Of a DNA stretch of 64,000 nucleotides, positions 31,042-40,147 are shown piece by piece. Every line of letters starts with the position of its first letter. Within the stretch, counting starts at the first letter, position 1. The notes beneath the pieces were generated by a model. That model saw only the letters and a list, made by a program, of their open reading frames with translations. It had not been told where the DNA came from and did no database searches. The position numbers and the translations under genes were made by a program. Source of the DNA: Limnohabitans sp. DM1 (GTDB lineage Bacteria > Pseudomonadota > Gammaproteobacteria > Burkholderiales > Burkholderiaceae_C); contig NZ_CXOO01000026.1 of NCBI RefSeq assembly GCF_001269385.1, forward strand, positions 208,421-272,420, written 5' to 3'.

Positions 31042-32343
31042 ATGAATGACTTGATGATCACAGGGCTGTTGGTCCTGACCTTGTTTCTGATTTTGGGCAG
31101 TGGTGTTTGGATTGGCCTCACGCTCTCGGGTGTGGCCTGGATTGGCATGCAAATGTTTTCCGCCAGACCCGCTGGGGACGCCATGGCAGTGACCATCTGG
31201 GGCTCGGCCTCAAGCTGGACCCTCACCGCCCTGCCCCTGTTCATCTGGATGGGCGAAATTCTGTTTCGCACGCGCCTGAGCCAAGACATGTTCAAGGGCT
31301 TGGCCCCTTGGATGCAGGCCCTGCCAGGGCGCTTGCTTCACACCAATGTGGTGGGCTGCGCGATCTTTGCCGCGGTGTCGGGCTCGAGCGCGGCCACCTG
31401 CGCCACGATCGGCAAGATGACCTTGCCCGAGCTGCAAAAACGTGGCTACCCCGAAGACATGGTCATCGGCACCTTGTCCGGCTCTGGCACCTTGGGCCTT
31501 TTGATTCCGCCGTCCATCATCATGATCGTGTACGGCGTGGCGGCCGATGTGTCGATTGCCCAGCTCTTCATCGCCGGCGTCTTGCCCGGCTTGCTGCTGG
31601 CTGGGCTGTTTTCGGGCTACATCATTTACTGGTCACTGCGCCATCCGGACCAGATCCCGCCGCGTGACGCGCCCATGAGCTTCATGCAAAAGCTCGAAGC
31701 TTCCAGCAGCCTGATCCCGGTGGTCTTGCTGATTGCGGCGGTGCTGGGCTCCATTTACACCGGCTTTGCCACCGCCACCGAGGCGGCGGCTGTGGGCGTG
31801 GTGGGCTCCTTGGTGCTGTCGGCGCTGCAAGGCTCCATGAATTGGACCGTGTTCAAAGAGGCCTTGATGGGGGCCACACGCCTGTACTGCATGATCGCCC
31901 TGATCTTGGCGGGCGCTGCGTTTTTGACCTTGTCCATGGGCTACATCGGCCTGCCCCGCCACCTGGCCGAGTGGATCGGTGGCCTGGGCCTCAGCCCCTT
32001 TGCGCTCATCATGGCCTTGATGGTGTTTTTCATCCTGTTGGGCTGCTTTCTGGACGGCATCTCGATGGTGGTGCTGACCATGGGCGTGCTCATGCCCACA
32101 GTCCAAAAAGCCGGCATCGACCCGATCTGGTTTGGCATCTTCATCGTGTTTGTGGTCGAGATGGCGCAGATCACGCCACCCGTGGGCTTCAACCTGTTTG
32201 TGCTGCAAGGCATGACAGGCAAGCAACTGCCCTACATCGCCCGGGTGTCCATGCCCATGTTCTTTTTGATGATGGGTGCTGTGTTGTTGATTTACTTTGT
32301 GCCCGGCATCGTGACCTGGCTGCCCACCCAGATGAAACTCTGA
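31042..32343 (+). CDS. dctM: TRAP transporter large permease subunit
   Basis: 433 aa, about 12 hydrophobic segments, with the DctM family motifs NVVGCAIFAAVSGSSAATCA, SGSGTLGLLIPPSIIMIVYG and EMAQITPPVGFNLFVLQG. It uses the sodium or proton gradient to import the substrate delivered by DctP. It starts 6 bp after dctQ, last gene of the operon before a hairpin at 32374. Confidence 0.94.
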   Translation: MNDLMITGLLVLTLFLILGSGVWIGLTLSGVAWIGMQMFSARPAGDAMAVTIWGSASSWTLTALPLFIWMGEILFRTRLSQDMFKGLAPWMQALPGRLLHTNVVGCAIFAAVSGSSAATCATIGKMTLPELQKRGYPEDMVIGTLSGSGTLGLLIPPSIIMIVYGVAADVSIAQLFIAGVLPGLLLAGLFSGYIIYWSLRHPDQIPPRDAPMSFMQKLEASSSLIPVVLLIAAVLGSIYTGFATATEAAAVGVVGSLVLSALQGSMNWTVFKEALMGATRLYCMIALILAGAAFLTLSMGYIGLPRHLAEWIGGLGLSPFALIMALMVFFILLGCFLDGISMVVLTMGVLMPTVQKAGIDPIWFGIFIVFVVEMAQITPPVGFNLFVLQGMTGKQLPYIARVSMPMFFLMMGAVLLIYFVPGIVTWLPTQMKL

Positions 32344-32373
32344 GCTTGCAGGCAGGTTCATCCTCTATGATTC

Positions 32374-32396
32374 AACCCGTCCCCAAAGGACGGGTT
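32374..32396 (+). terminator. Hairpin after the TRAP operon
   Basis: AACCCGTCC and GGACGGGTT form a 9-bp stem with a 5-nt loop, 31 bp after dctM, followed by GTTCATTT, a weak T run. Confidence 0.7.
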
Positions 32397-32422
32397 GTTC
32401 ATTTGGGCAGTAAGGATTGTTT

Positions 32423-33439
32423 GTGTTTAAAAATGTGATGGTTTACCGCATCGGCGAGGGCTTTGCGCCCACATTGGCCGATGTGCAGGCGGCCCTGGAG
32501 CCGGTGCAGTTTGTGGAATGTGGCGCCAGCCAGGAAAAATCCATTGGCTGGGTGCCCCCACGGGGTGAAGCCCATGGGCCGTTGGTCGAATCGGTGGCCG
32601 GGCAGTGGATCTTGAAACTCATGATCGAGTCCAAGGCGGTGCCGGGCAACGTGGTGCGCCGCAAAGCCGATGAACGCATCGCCGAAATCGAAGCAGCCAC
32701 CGGCCGCAAACCCGGCAAAAAGGAAAAGCGCGACCTGATGGACGACGTGCTGCTGTCGCTGCTGCCTCAGGCCTTTGCCCGCCAATCCACCGTGCTGGTG
32801 TGGATGGACCTGGAAAACCGCCGCTTGGTGCTGAACGCGGGCAGCCAGGGCAAGGCCGATGAAGTCATGTCCGCATTGATGAACGTGATGGGTGGCCTGT
32901 CGGTCTCCCTGATCCAGACCGTGACCTCTCCGCAGGCCGCGATGACCCAGTGGCTGCTGGCCCCCACCCCAGACGAATGGCCGTCTGATTTGACCGTGGA
33001 GCGCGAAACCGTGCTCAAGTCCACAGGCGAAGACGCCGCCAGCGTGCGCTTTACCCGCCACCACCTGGCCAACGACGACGTGCGCAAGCATGTGATGGAA
33101 GGCAAGCTGCCCACGCAACTCGCGCTCAGCTGGGACGGCCGCGTGGCCTTTGTGCTGACCGAGACCCTGCAGCTGAAAAAAGTGCAATACCTCGACGGTG
33201 TCATGGACGAATCGGGCACCGACAAGAACGAAGACCGCTTTGACGCCGACGTGGCCTTGTCCACCGGCTTGCTGGGGCCGCTGATCGACAGCCTGATCGA
33301 AGCCCTGGGCGGCGAGATGGAACTGGGCGCAGCGGCTGCCGACCCAGCGCTTCCCAACCCCATTCCCAAACCGGTGAACTCGTCCGTCGTATCGGGCACA
33401 GCGGCAGAAACCGCTGACGACGAAGACCCGCCCTTCTGA
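32423..33439 (+). CDS. rdgC: Recombination-associated protein RdgC
   Basis: 338 aa. FKNVMVYRIGEGFAPTLADV, GASQEKSIGWVPPRG and the later DDVLLSLLPQAFARQS are RdgC family. RdgC forms a DNA-encircling dimer ring and restrains RecA. The GTG at 32423 fits the usual MFKN start and lies 6 bp after AAGGA; a TTG two codons earlier is rejected. The C-terminal 30 residues (Asp/Glu and Ser/Ala rich) are a nonconserved tail. Confidence 0.94.
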   Translation: MFKNVMVYRIGEGFAPTLADVQAALEPVQFVECGASQEKSIGWVPPRGEAHGPLVESVAGQWILKLMIESKAVPGNVVRRKADERIAEIEAATGRKPGKKEKRDLMDDVLLSLLPQAFARQSTVLVWMDLENRRLVLNAGSQGKADEVMSALMNVMGGLSVSLIQTVTSPQAAMTQWLLAPTPDEWPSDLTVERETVLKSTGEDAASVRFTRHHLANDDVRKHVMEGKLPTQLALSWDGRVAFVLTETLQLKKVQYLDGVMDESGTDKNEDRFDADVALSTGLLGPLIDSLIEALGGEMELGAAAADPALPNPIPKPVNSSVVSGTAAETADDEDPPF

Positions 33440-33465
33440 TGATCCGGCCATAAAGAACCCACACC

Positions 33466-33858
33466 ATGCTGACCGTGATCGCCATTTGCATCGGTGCTTG
33501 TGTCGGCGCCTTGTCACGCTGGCAATTGGGCCTGTGGCTCAACCCCAGCACCGCCAGCGCAGGCCTCTTGCCCTGGGGAACGCTGGCCGCCAACCTGATC
33601 GGTGGCTATCTGGTGGGCGTGTGCGTGGGGGTGTTCCAGCAACTGCCCGAGCTTGACCCGGTCTGGCGGCTGGCCTTGGTCACCGGATTTCTGGGGGCAC
33701 TGACCACGTTTTCCAGCTTCTCGGCCCAGGTGGTGGGCATGCTGCAGCAAGGGCGTTTTGCTCTGGCCCTGGGCACCGCCGCCCTGCACCTGTTGGGATC
33801 GCTCACACTGACCGTGCTGGGGCTGCAAACCGCCGCACTCTGGTTCAGCCGCAGCTGA
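33466..33858 (+). CDS. crcB: Fluoride exporter CrcB (Fluc channel)
   Basis: 130 aa with four hydrophobic segments and the Fluc motifs GACVGALSRWQLG, GTLAANLIGGYLVG and TGFLGALTTFSSFS, with the pore phenylalanines and the central sodium-site region. It exports fluoride as an antiparallel dimer. It starts 26 bp after rdgC, with no room for a fluoride riboswitch. Confidence 0.94.
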   Translation: MLTVIAICIGACVGALSRWQLGLWLNPSTASAGLLPWGTLAANLIGGYLVGVCVGVFQQLPELDPVWRLALVTGFLGALTTFSSFSAQVVGMLQQGRFALALGTAALHLLGSLTLTVLGLQTAALWFSRS

Positions 33859-33876
33859 AGGGCCACTCAAGCACCG

Positions 33877-33943
33877 TCATGGCAAGCGATGCACGGCACT
33901 CCAGGCCACTGTCCGTCATGGCGAGCGAAGCGTGGCCATCCAG
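33877..33943. repeat. Two copies of a GTCATGGCGAGCGAAGC-type repeat
   Basis: GTCATGGCAAGCGATGCACG (33877-) and GTCATGGCGAGCGAAGCGTG (33915-) are direct copies, each about 29 bp and ending in CCAG or TCCAG. Related copies are inside uvrD (57636-57664) and before the transposase remnant (59577-59605). Confidence 0.75.
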
Positions 33944-33993
33944 TTCCACATAACCGTTGTAGCTCAGCGGCTTCAGCCCCGACATGAGCCTGT

Positions 33994-34034
<41 letters not shown>

Positions 34035-34038
34035 CATT

Positions 34039-34104
34039 GTCGGAGCTCAAGCTCCGACCTACGGAGGACATCCTCCCCGCAGGTCGGCACTCGCAGAGTC
34101 CGAC
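34039..34104. repeat. REP-like palindrome downstream of soeC
   Basis: GTCGGAGCTCAAGCTCCGAC (extending into CTAC at 34062) pairs with AGGTCGGCACTCGCAGAGTC and its CGAC end (34081-34104). It lies about 30 bp after the soeC stop and could end that operon. Confidence 0.7.
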
Positions 34105-34132
34105 GTTGGCAAACTCGCCGCCACAGCGCGCT

Positions 34133-35059
34133 TCAAGACACGGTTTGGTAATACAGGTTTTGCGGATGGCGGGCCTGGGCGAAGAAGACCCAGCGTTCGG
34201 CCAGCAGGCCTACAAACTGCAGCAGCACAGCGCCCAGCCAGACAAACAGGGACTGTGCGCCAAGCAGGGCCAGCAACAACAAAGGCAGCGCAAACAGCAG
34301 CAGCTGAAACACCCAGGGCATGCGGCGCACGGTGCGGGCTGTGGCACCGTGGAAGAACTCGCGGGTGTTGAAGGAGCCGGCCGACATGCCCATGGATTTT
34401 TGCACCAGTTGTGGCTGGTGGATGCCGGTGGCCGATTGCAGGCTTGACATCGGGGACAGGCGGGCGTTGCGGCGCAAAGCCTGGCGACGCATGAACCAGG
34501 CCAGCAAGGTGCTGCCCAGCACCCAGGGCTGCAGCCAAGCCAGCAGCGCGGTTTGCCCCATGCCACTGGCCAGGGCGCACAGCAGCACGCTGCCCGAACT
34601 CATGCCCAGCAGGGTGAAGTTGATCACCGTGAGCGGGTGCGCCCACTCTTGCAAAAAGCGCAAGCAAGCGTAGATCATGGCGGTGCACACCCACAGCGCC
34701 AGCGTGACCACCACCACCGCCGCAGACAATGCCTGCAAGGCAAGGGTTGACGCGCCCAAGTACAAACCCAGCCACCACAGCGCCACCAACCCCATGAGCA
34801 GGGGCAGCACGATGACTTCGCGCGACATCCACGAGGTGCGCCACATGGCCGCCGCCCGCCAGGCGCGGGCTTTTTGACCCAGGTGAAAGAACGAGGCCAG
34901 CAGACCGCCGACCAGCAGCACTTCGGCCAACGCGATGGCCGTGAGGGCAAAGCCCGTGTCCAGGGGCATCAGCCAGCTGGCCACGGCCAGCGCCAGCAGC
35001 AAGCCCTGGGCCGTGCCGGACAGGGTGGTGAACAAAAGGATGGACCAGGCAGGACGCAT
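34133..35059 (-). CDS. soeC: Sulfite dehydrogenase membrane subunit (SoeC, DmsC-like)
   Basis: 308 aa with eight to nine hydrophobic segments and no soluble domain. MRPAWSILLFTTLSGTAQGL, FHLGQKARAWRAAAMWRTSW and SREVIVLPLLMGL are typical of the DmsC anchor family. It should anchor SoeAB and pass electrons to quinone. It is the last gene of the xsc-ackA-soeABC operon, 7 bp after soeB. Assignment to SoeC rather than a DMSO-reductase anchor rests on SoeA and the xsc context. Confidence 0.84.
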   Translation of the reverse strand: MRPAWSILLFTTLSGTAQGLLLALAVASWLMPLDTGFALTAIALAEVLLVGGLLASFFHLGQKARAWRAAAMWRTSWMSREVIVLPLLMGLVALWWLGLYLGASTLALQALSAAVVVVTLALWVCTAMIYACLRFLQEWAHPLTVINFTLLGMSSGSVLLCALASGMGQTALLAWLQPWVLGSTLLAWFMRRQALRRNARLSPMSSLQSATGIHQPQLVQKSMGMSAGSFNTREFFHGATARTVRRMPWVFQLLLFALPLLLLALLGAQSLFVWLGAVLLQFVGLLAERWVFFAQARHPQNLYYQTVS

Positions 35060-35066
35060 GAAGACC

Positions 35067-35861
35067 TCAATGATGAGAAGTTTTGCCCGCAGGGCTTGGC
35101 AGGGGCGACACCGCTGCCGGGGTGACTCGGCGCGGCAGGTATTGGTTGGCCGGCCGGGTGTTCCATTCGGGCATCAGGGCATAACCACCCCGATCGCGGA
35201 TGGCCTGGCTGACTTCGCTGTTCGGGTCTTTCACGTCGCCAAACAGGCGGGCGTTGGTCGGGCAGGCTTTGACGCAGGCGGGCTTGCGGTCGGCTTCGGG
35301 CAGCAGGGGGTTATGGATGCGGTCCACGCACAGGGTGCACTTGGTCATGACGCCGCTGGCTTCGTCAAACTCTCGCGCACCATAAGGGCAAGCCCAGGCG
35401 CAGTATTTGCAGCCGATGCATTTGTCGGCATCGACCAGCACAATGCCATCCGCCTCACGCTTGTAGCTCGCGCCCGTGGGGCAGACCGGCACGCAGGGCG
35501 GGTCTTCGCAGTGCAGGCAACTTTTGGGAAAGTGCACCGTGTCGGTGTTCGGAAAGCTGCCCGCTTCGTAGGTCTGCACGCGGTTGAAAAAGGTGCCGGT
35601 GGGCTCGGCCGCATAGGGATTGACGTCGCTCAGCGGCCCGGCCATGCCCGAGGTGTTCCACTGTTTGCAGGCCGTCACGCAGGCGTGGCAGCCCACGCAG
35701 ACGTTGAGGTCGATCACCAGCGCCAGCTGACGCGCCAGCGTGGGCGTGTCGGTGTCCACCGCCTGCGCCGCGCCACCGCCACCACCGCCGGGCTCCATCA
35801 GATGGGGGCTGACAGGGGCCGGAGCATGGCCTTGCATGAGGTCTTTGAGCCACTGGATCAT
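35067..35861 (-). CDS. soeB: Sulfite dehydrogenase iron-sulfur subunit (SoeB)
   Basis: 264 aa with four cysteine clusters for four [4Fe-4S] centres: CVGCHACVTACKQ, CLHCEDPPCVPVCPTG, CIGCKYCAWACPYG and CTLCVDRI...CVKACPT. There is no signal peptide, consistent with a cytoplasmic enzyme. It has an N-terminal Gly/Pro-rich stretch (residues 12-36, with six Gly in a row). It relays electrons from SoeA to SoeC. It overlaps the soeA stop by 4 bp. Confidence 0.9.
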   Translation of the reverse strand: MIQWLKDLMQGHAPAPVSPHLMEPGGGGGGAAQAVDTDTPTLARQLALVIDLNVCVGCHACVTACKQWNTSGMAGPLSDVNPYAAEPTGTFFNRVQTYEAGSFPNTDTVHFPKSCLHCEDPPCVPVCPTGASYKREADGIVLVDADKCIGCKYCAWACPYGAREFDEASGVMTKCTLCVDRIHNPLLPEADRKPACVKACPTNARLFGDVKDPNSEVSQAIRDRGGYALMPEWNTRPANQYLPRRVTPAAVSPLPSPAGKTSHH

Positions 35862-38839
35862 GGTTTGGATTTCCCTGCAAAAAAACGCATCACCTGGGCC
35901 ACTCCACCGCGCACACCGGGCACGGGCTGCATGGTGTCCACTTGCGGAAAACTCTGGGCCGCCTCTTCAGGCTCGGCTGGGCGGATGCGCACCCGCACGT
36001 CGTACCAGCCCGCCTGGCCGGTGATGGGGTCGGAGTTGCTGACCTTCGCACCGGCTGGCGCGCCCGCACCTTGGGGAAGCGGCAATTCTTCCGAGATCAG
36101 GTGGTTGAGCAAAAAGCCTTTGCGCGCTTCGTCCGAGCCGGGTGCCAGATGCCAAGCGCCATCGCCTTTGCCAATCGCGTTCCAGGTCCAGACGGTGCCC
36201 GGCTCCACGGCTTCGCTGTAGCGCAGCATGCAGCGCACCTGGCCCCAATGGCTTTCCACCCAGGCCCAGCCACCGTCGGCCACGCCCGCCGCCTGCGCGG
36301 TGCTGGGGTGCACATGCAGGTAGTTGTGGCTGTGGATTTGCCGCAGCCAGGCATTTTGCGAGTCCCACGAGTGGTACATGGCCATGGGCCGCTGGGTGAT
36401 GGCGTTGAGCGGGAAGGCCTTCAGGTCAATCGCTGCGTCTTCGAGTGGTGCATACCAAAAAGGCAAGGGGTCGAAATAGGTGTTGATGCGCTCGCGCAGA
36501 TGCTCGGGCGGCTGACGCCCTTGGGTTTTGCCTTGCGCGGCCAGGCGAAAGGACTGCAGGGTGTCGGAATAAATGGCCAGTTGCACCGGGTCGTTGCGCT
36601 GACGCCAGCCTTTGTCTTTGGCAAAGTCCAGGTAGTCGCGGTTCCAGTTGCGCATGTAGTGCATGTTCTCGGGCAGGGTGTAATGGAACACGCAGTTGTT
36701 TTGCGCGTAGGCCTCCCACTGCTTGGGGTTGGGCGCGCCGCGCAGGTGCTGGTCACCGTTTTCGCCGCGCCAGCCCATCAAAAAGCCAATGCCCGGCTGG
36801 GGCTCGAAGTTCACGATGAAGTCGGTGTAGCCCTTGAACTTGCGCCCGCCTTCGGGCGTGGTGAAGGCCGGAAACTTCAGGCGCGAAGCCAGCTCCACCA
36901 GCACCTCCTGAAACGGCTTGCATTCGCCCAGGGGCTGCAGCACGGGCACACGCACCGAGTCCACCGGGCCGTCAAACTCGGAGATGGGCCGGTCCAGCAT
37001 GCTCATGGTGTCGTGCCGCTCCAGGTAGGTGGTGTCGGGCAGCACCAGATCGGCAAAGGCCACCGTCTCGCTCTGGAAGGCGTCGCACACCACCAAAAAC
37101 GGGATCATGTACTCGCCCTGCTCGTCCTTGCGGTTGAGCGATTCGCGCACGGCCATGGTGTTCATGCTGCTGTTCCACGCCATATTGGCCATGAACAGCA
37201 GCAAGGTGTCGATGCGGTAAGGGTCGCCCTTGACCGCGTTGGTGATGACGTTGTGCATCATGCCGTGGGCCGACAGCGGGTGTTCCCACGAAAACGCATG
37301 GTCGATGCGCATCGGCGTACCGTCGGCATGGATAGCCAACTCTTCAGGGCTGGCCGGAAAGCCCAGCGGCGCGGCGTTCAGCGGCGTGTTGGGTTTGACC
37401 ATGTCCGGGTCGTTGAAGGCCCGGTAGTTGGGCACGATGTGGCGCGGGTAAGGCGCTTTGTGCCTGAACCCCCCGGGCGCGTCGATGGTGCCCAACAGAC
37501 TCATGAGCACGGCCAGCGAGCGCACCGTCTGAAAGCCGTTGGAGTGCGCGGCAAGACCGCGCATGGCGTGAAAAGCCAGCGGACGCGCCTGGGTGGTGGG
37601 GTGTTTTTTGCCCCAAGCGTCGGTCCAGGGAATGGGCAGCTCAAAGGCCTGCGTGAGGGCGGCGTGGCCCAACTCTTGTGCCAGCAGGCGAATGCGATCT
37701 GCCGCAATGCCGGTGATGGCCTGCGCCCATTCGGGCGTGCAGCTTTGCACCCGCTGGCGCAGCAAGGCAAAGGCGGGCACCACCCGCGTGCCGTCGGCCA
37801 GGGTGTAGTGGCCTTCGGGCGGTGCGTCCAAAGCCGGGTCGCAGCCTTCGGCAATGCCCTCGGGGTAGGCATTCAGAATTCGGCCGCTTGTGCGGTCAAA
37901 CACCAGTTTGTTGTGCGGGTTGCGGCCGTCACCGGGCGGGCCTTTGGCCGGGTCGGGATCAAAGGCAAACAGGCCTTCGCGCTCGCCTTCGTCCAGCACC
38001 ACCAGTTGCGGCGCATTGGTGAAGCGCTTCAGAAAGGCATGGTCCAGCGTGTCGGTGCGGACCAGCTCGTGCAGCAAGGCCATGAGCAGTGCGCCGTCGG
38101 TGCCGGGCTTGATGGGAATCCACTCATCAGCAATGGCCGAGTAGCCCGTGCGCACCGGGTTGATGGAGATGAAGCGACCGCCTGCGCGCTTGAATTTGGA
38201 CAGCGCGGTTTTCATGGGGTTGCTGTGGTGGTCTTCGGCCGTGCCCAGCATCACAAACAGTTTGGAGCGCTCCAGGTCTGGCCCGCCAAACTCCCAGAAG
38301 CTGCCGCCCACGCTGTAGATCATGCCGGCCGCCATGTTGACCGAGCAAAAGCCGCCATGCGCGGCGTAGTTGGGCGTGCCGAACTGGCGGGCAAACAGCC
38401 CGGTGAGGGCCTGCATCTGGTCGCGCCCGGTGAACAGCGCAAACTTTTTCGGGTCGGTGGCCCGGATGTGCGCCAGACGATCGCTCAGGATGTCAAAGGC
38501 GCGTTCCCAGGAGATGGGCTCAAACTCGCCCGCCCCGCGTTCGCTGCCCGGTTTGCGCAGCAGCGGCTGCGTCAGGCGTGCGGGCGAGTACTGCTTCATG
38601 ATGCCCGCCGAGCCCTTGGCGCAGATCACGCCCTGGTTGAGCGGGTGATCCGGGTTGCCGTCGATGTAACGCACCTCGGGGCCTTTGTCACCCTCGACCA
38701 AATGCACCCGAATGCCGCAGCGGCAAGCGCACATGTAGCAGGTGGTGCATTTGACGGTGGTCTGCGCCGTGGGGTTGGGCTCGGACAAGGGGTCTTGCAA
38801 GGGCATCTGTTCAGAGGCCTTAGAAAACAGTTTCAGCAT
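35858..38839 (-). CDS. soeA: Sulfite dehydrogenase molybdopterin subunit (SoeA)
   Basis: 993 aa, DMSO-reductase superfamily. The [4Fe-4S] motif CTTCYMCACRC (residues 31-41) with the final Cys at 73 in GVICAKGSAGIM matches SoeA-type sulfite dehydrogenases. The C-terminal molybdopterin-dinucleotide domain is present (YLHVHPSTAQAAGVADGGWA). There is no twin-arginine signal, so it should be cytoplasmic, as SoeA is in purple sulfur bacteria. It oxidises sulfite, the product of Xsc, to sulfate. The start at 38839 lies 1 bp after the ackA stop. Thiosulfate or polysulfide reductase is an alternative, made unlikely by the operon. Confidence 0.88.
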   Translation of the reverse strand: MLKLFSKASEQMPLQDPLSEPNPTAQTTVKCTTCYMCACRCGIRVHLVEGDKGPEVRYIDGNPDHPLNQGVICAKGSAGIMKQYSPARLTQPLLRKPGSERGAGEFEPISWERAFDILSDRLAHIRATDPKKFALFTGRDQMQALTGLFARQFGTPNYAAHGGFCSVNMAAGMIYSVGGSFWEFGGPDLERSKLFVMLGTAEDHHSNPMKTALSKFKRAGGRFISINPVRTGYSAIADEWIPIKPGTDGALLMALLHELVRTDTLDHAFLKRFTNAPQLVVLDEGEREGLFAFDPDPAKGPPGDGRNPHNKLVFDRTSGRILNAYPEGIAEGCDPALDAPPEGHYTLADGTRVVPAFALLRQRVQSCTPEWAQAITGIAADRIRLLAQELGHAALTQAFELPIPWTDAWGKKHPTTQARPLAFHAMRGLAAHSNGFQTVRSLAVLMSLLGTIDAPGGFRHKAPYPRHIVPNYRAFNDPDMVKPNTPLNAAPLGFPASPEELAIHADGTPMRIDHAFSWEHPLSAHGMMHNVITNAVKGDPYRIDTLLLFMANMAWNSSMNTMAVRESLNRKDEQGEYMIPFLVVCDAFQSETVAFADLVLPDTTYLERHDTMSMLDRPISEFDGPVDSVRVPVLQPLGECKPFQEVLVELASRLKFPAFTTPEGGRKFKGYTDFIVNFEPQPGIGFLMGWRGENGDQHLRGAPNPKQWEAYAQNNCVFHYTLPENMHYMRNWNRDYLDFAKDKGWRQRNDPVQLAIYSDTLQSFRLAAQGKTQGRQPPEHLRERINTYFDPLPFWYAPLEDAAIDLKAFPLNAITQRPMAMYHSWDSQNAWLRQIHSHNYLHVHPSTAQAAGVADGGWAWVESHWGQVRCMLRYSEAVEPGTVWTWNAIGKGDGAWHLAPGSDEARKGFLLNHLISEELPLPQGAGAPAGAKVSNSDPITGQAGWYDVRVRIRPAEPEEAAQSFPQVDTMQPVPGVRGGVAQVMRFFAGKSKP

Positions 38840-38840
38840 C

Positions 38841-40133
38841 TCATGAGTCTCCTGGGGCGAACGCCATACGCCAGGTGTGGCGGGCAATCACGGCTTCTTC
38901 GTTGGTGGCCAGCACATACACCGGCACACGGCTGGTGGGCGTGCTGATGAGGGTGCCGCCCGGGCTGGGGCGGCCACTTTGGCGGTTGCGCGCCTCGTCC
39001 AGTTCGCAGCCCAGCCATTGCAGGCCCTGCACGATCTCACCGCGCAAGGCATGGGCGTTTTCGCCAATGCCACCGGTGAAGACCAGCGCATCCAGACCCT
39101 GCAAGGCAGCGGCCATGCCCGCGATTTCGCGCCGGGTGTGTTCGGCAAAATAGTCCAGCGCCATGCGTGCTGCGGCGCTGTCTGACTGCGTCAGGCTGCG
39201 CACATCGCTGGAGGTGCCCGACAGGCCCAAAAGGCCTGACTGGCGGTAGAGCAGATCGGTGATAGCCTCGGCACCCAGGCCCTGGGCCAAGAGGTGCAAC
39301 ACCACGGCGGCATCGAGCCGACCACAGCGCGTGCCCATGGGCAGCCCATCGAGCGGCGAAAACCCCATGGTCGTGGCCACCGAGCGCAATCCGCGCAGGG
39401 CACACAGCGAAGCGCCGTTGCCCAGGTGCGCCACTACCACACGGGCGTCCGGCTGGGCCAGCTCGGGCCGCCCCTGACGCAACTGGGTGGCGATGGATTC
39501 ATAAGACAGGCCATGAAAACCATAGCGGCGTATGCCTTGCTCAAAGCAATCCTCTGGCAAGGCGTAGCGCTGGTGCAGCTCGCTCTGGCTGCGGTGAAAA
39601 GCGGTGTCCGGACAGGCCACCTGCGGCACCTGGGCAAAAGCCTGCCGCGCCGCATGGACCCCCGCCAGGTTGTGCACCTGGTGCAGCGGCGCCAGGGGGG
39701 CCAGGGTCTGCAACTGGGCGATCAGCGCATCGTCCACCCGCACAGGCCCAGCCAGCTCGGGGCCGCCGTGCACGATGCGGTGGCCCACCGCCACCACCCG
39801 GGCGCTTTGGGCGTGCACCGAGAGCCACTGCAAGATGCTGTCCAGAGCTGCGGTGTGGGCCGAAGACTCAGGCTTGTCACCAGCGCTTGGGGCCGACACC
39901 AGCGGCACGCTGTGCTGCAAACCGCCCGGCCCCTGAATGTCCAGCCGCGCCAAGGCTTGCCCCAAGCCCTGGGCCTGGCCCCAGTACACCGGCACATCGT
40001 GGATGGCTGCAGCGTCAGGTGCATCGCCCGCTGCATCATCCCCATGGTCCGATGCATCCGCCACAGCAAACAAGGCGAACTTGAGCGAAGAAGACCCCGC
40101 GTTCAGCGTGAGCACATGGTCATGCATGGTCAT
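38841..40133 (-). CDS. ackA: Acetate kinase
   Basis: 430 aa. VLTLNAGSSSLKFALF at the start, GHRIVHGG, DTAFHRSQ, RYGFHGLSYE, AHLGNGASL, GFSPLDGLPMGTRCG and FTGGIGENA are all acetate kinase motifs. It has an insert at about residues 25-100 with His/Asp/Ala-rich sequence (SDHGDDAAGDAPDAAAIHD). It turns acetyl phosphate and ADP into acetate and ATP. It lies 14 bp after xsc and 1 bp before soeA, so it should recover energy from the acetyl phosphate made by Xsc. Confidence 0.96.
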   Translation of the reverse strand: MTMHDHVLTLNAGSSSLKFALFAVADASDHGDDAAGDAPDAAAIHDVPVYWGQAQGLGQALARLDIQGPGGLQHSVPLVSAPSAGDKPESSAHTAALDSILQWLSVHAQSARVVAVGHRIVHGGPELAGPVRVDDALIAQLQTLAPLAPLHQVHNLAGVHAARQAFAQVPQVACPDTAFHRSQSELHQRYALPEDCFEQGIRRYGFHGLSYESIATQLRQGRPELAQPDARVVVAHLGNGASLCALRGLRSVATTMGFSPLDGLPMGTRCGRLDAAVVLHLLAQGLGAEAITDLLYRQSGLLGLSGTSSDVRSLTQSDSAAARMALDYFAEHTRREIAGMAAALQGLDALVFTGGIGENAHALRGEIVQGLQWLGCELDEARNRQSGRPSPGGTLISTPTSRVPVYVLATNEEAVIARHTWRMAFAPGDS

Positions 40134-40147
40134 GCGCCCAGTTGTGC

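Noticed and set aside
33440..33465. Fluoride riboswitch ahead of crcB
   Set aside because: Only 26 bp separate rdgC and crcB, too short for the aptamer.
35067..38839. Tetrathionate, polysulfide or DMSO reductase
   Set aside because: No twin-arginine signal, SoeA-like CTTCYMCACRC motif, and an operon with xsc all point to cytoplasmic sulfite oxidation.
35942..38947. Plus-strand open frame of about 1000 codons opposite soeA
   Set aside because: Shadow of soeA; the sequence is low-complexity in His, Gly and Ala and matches no family.
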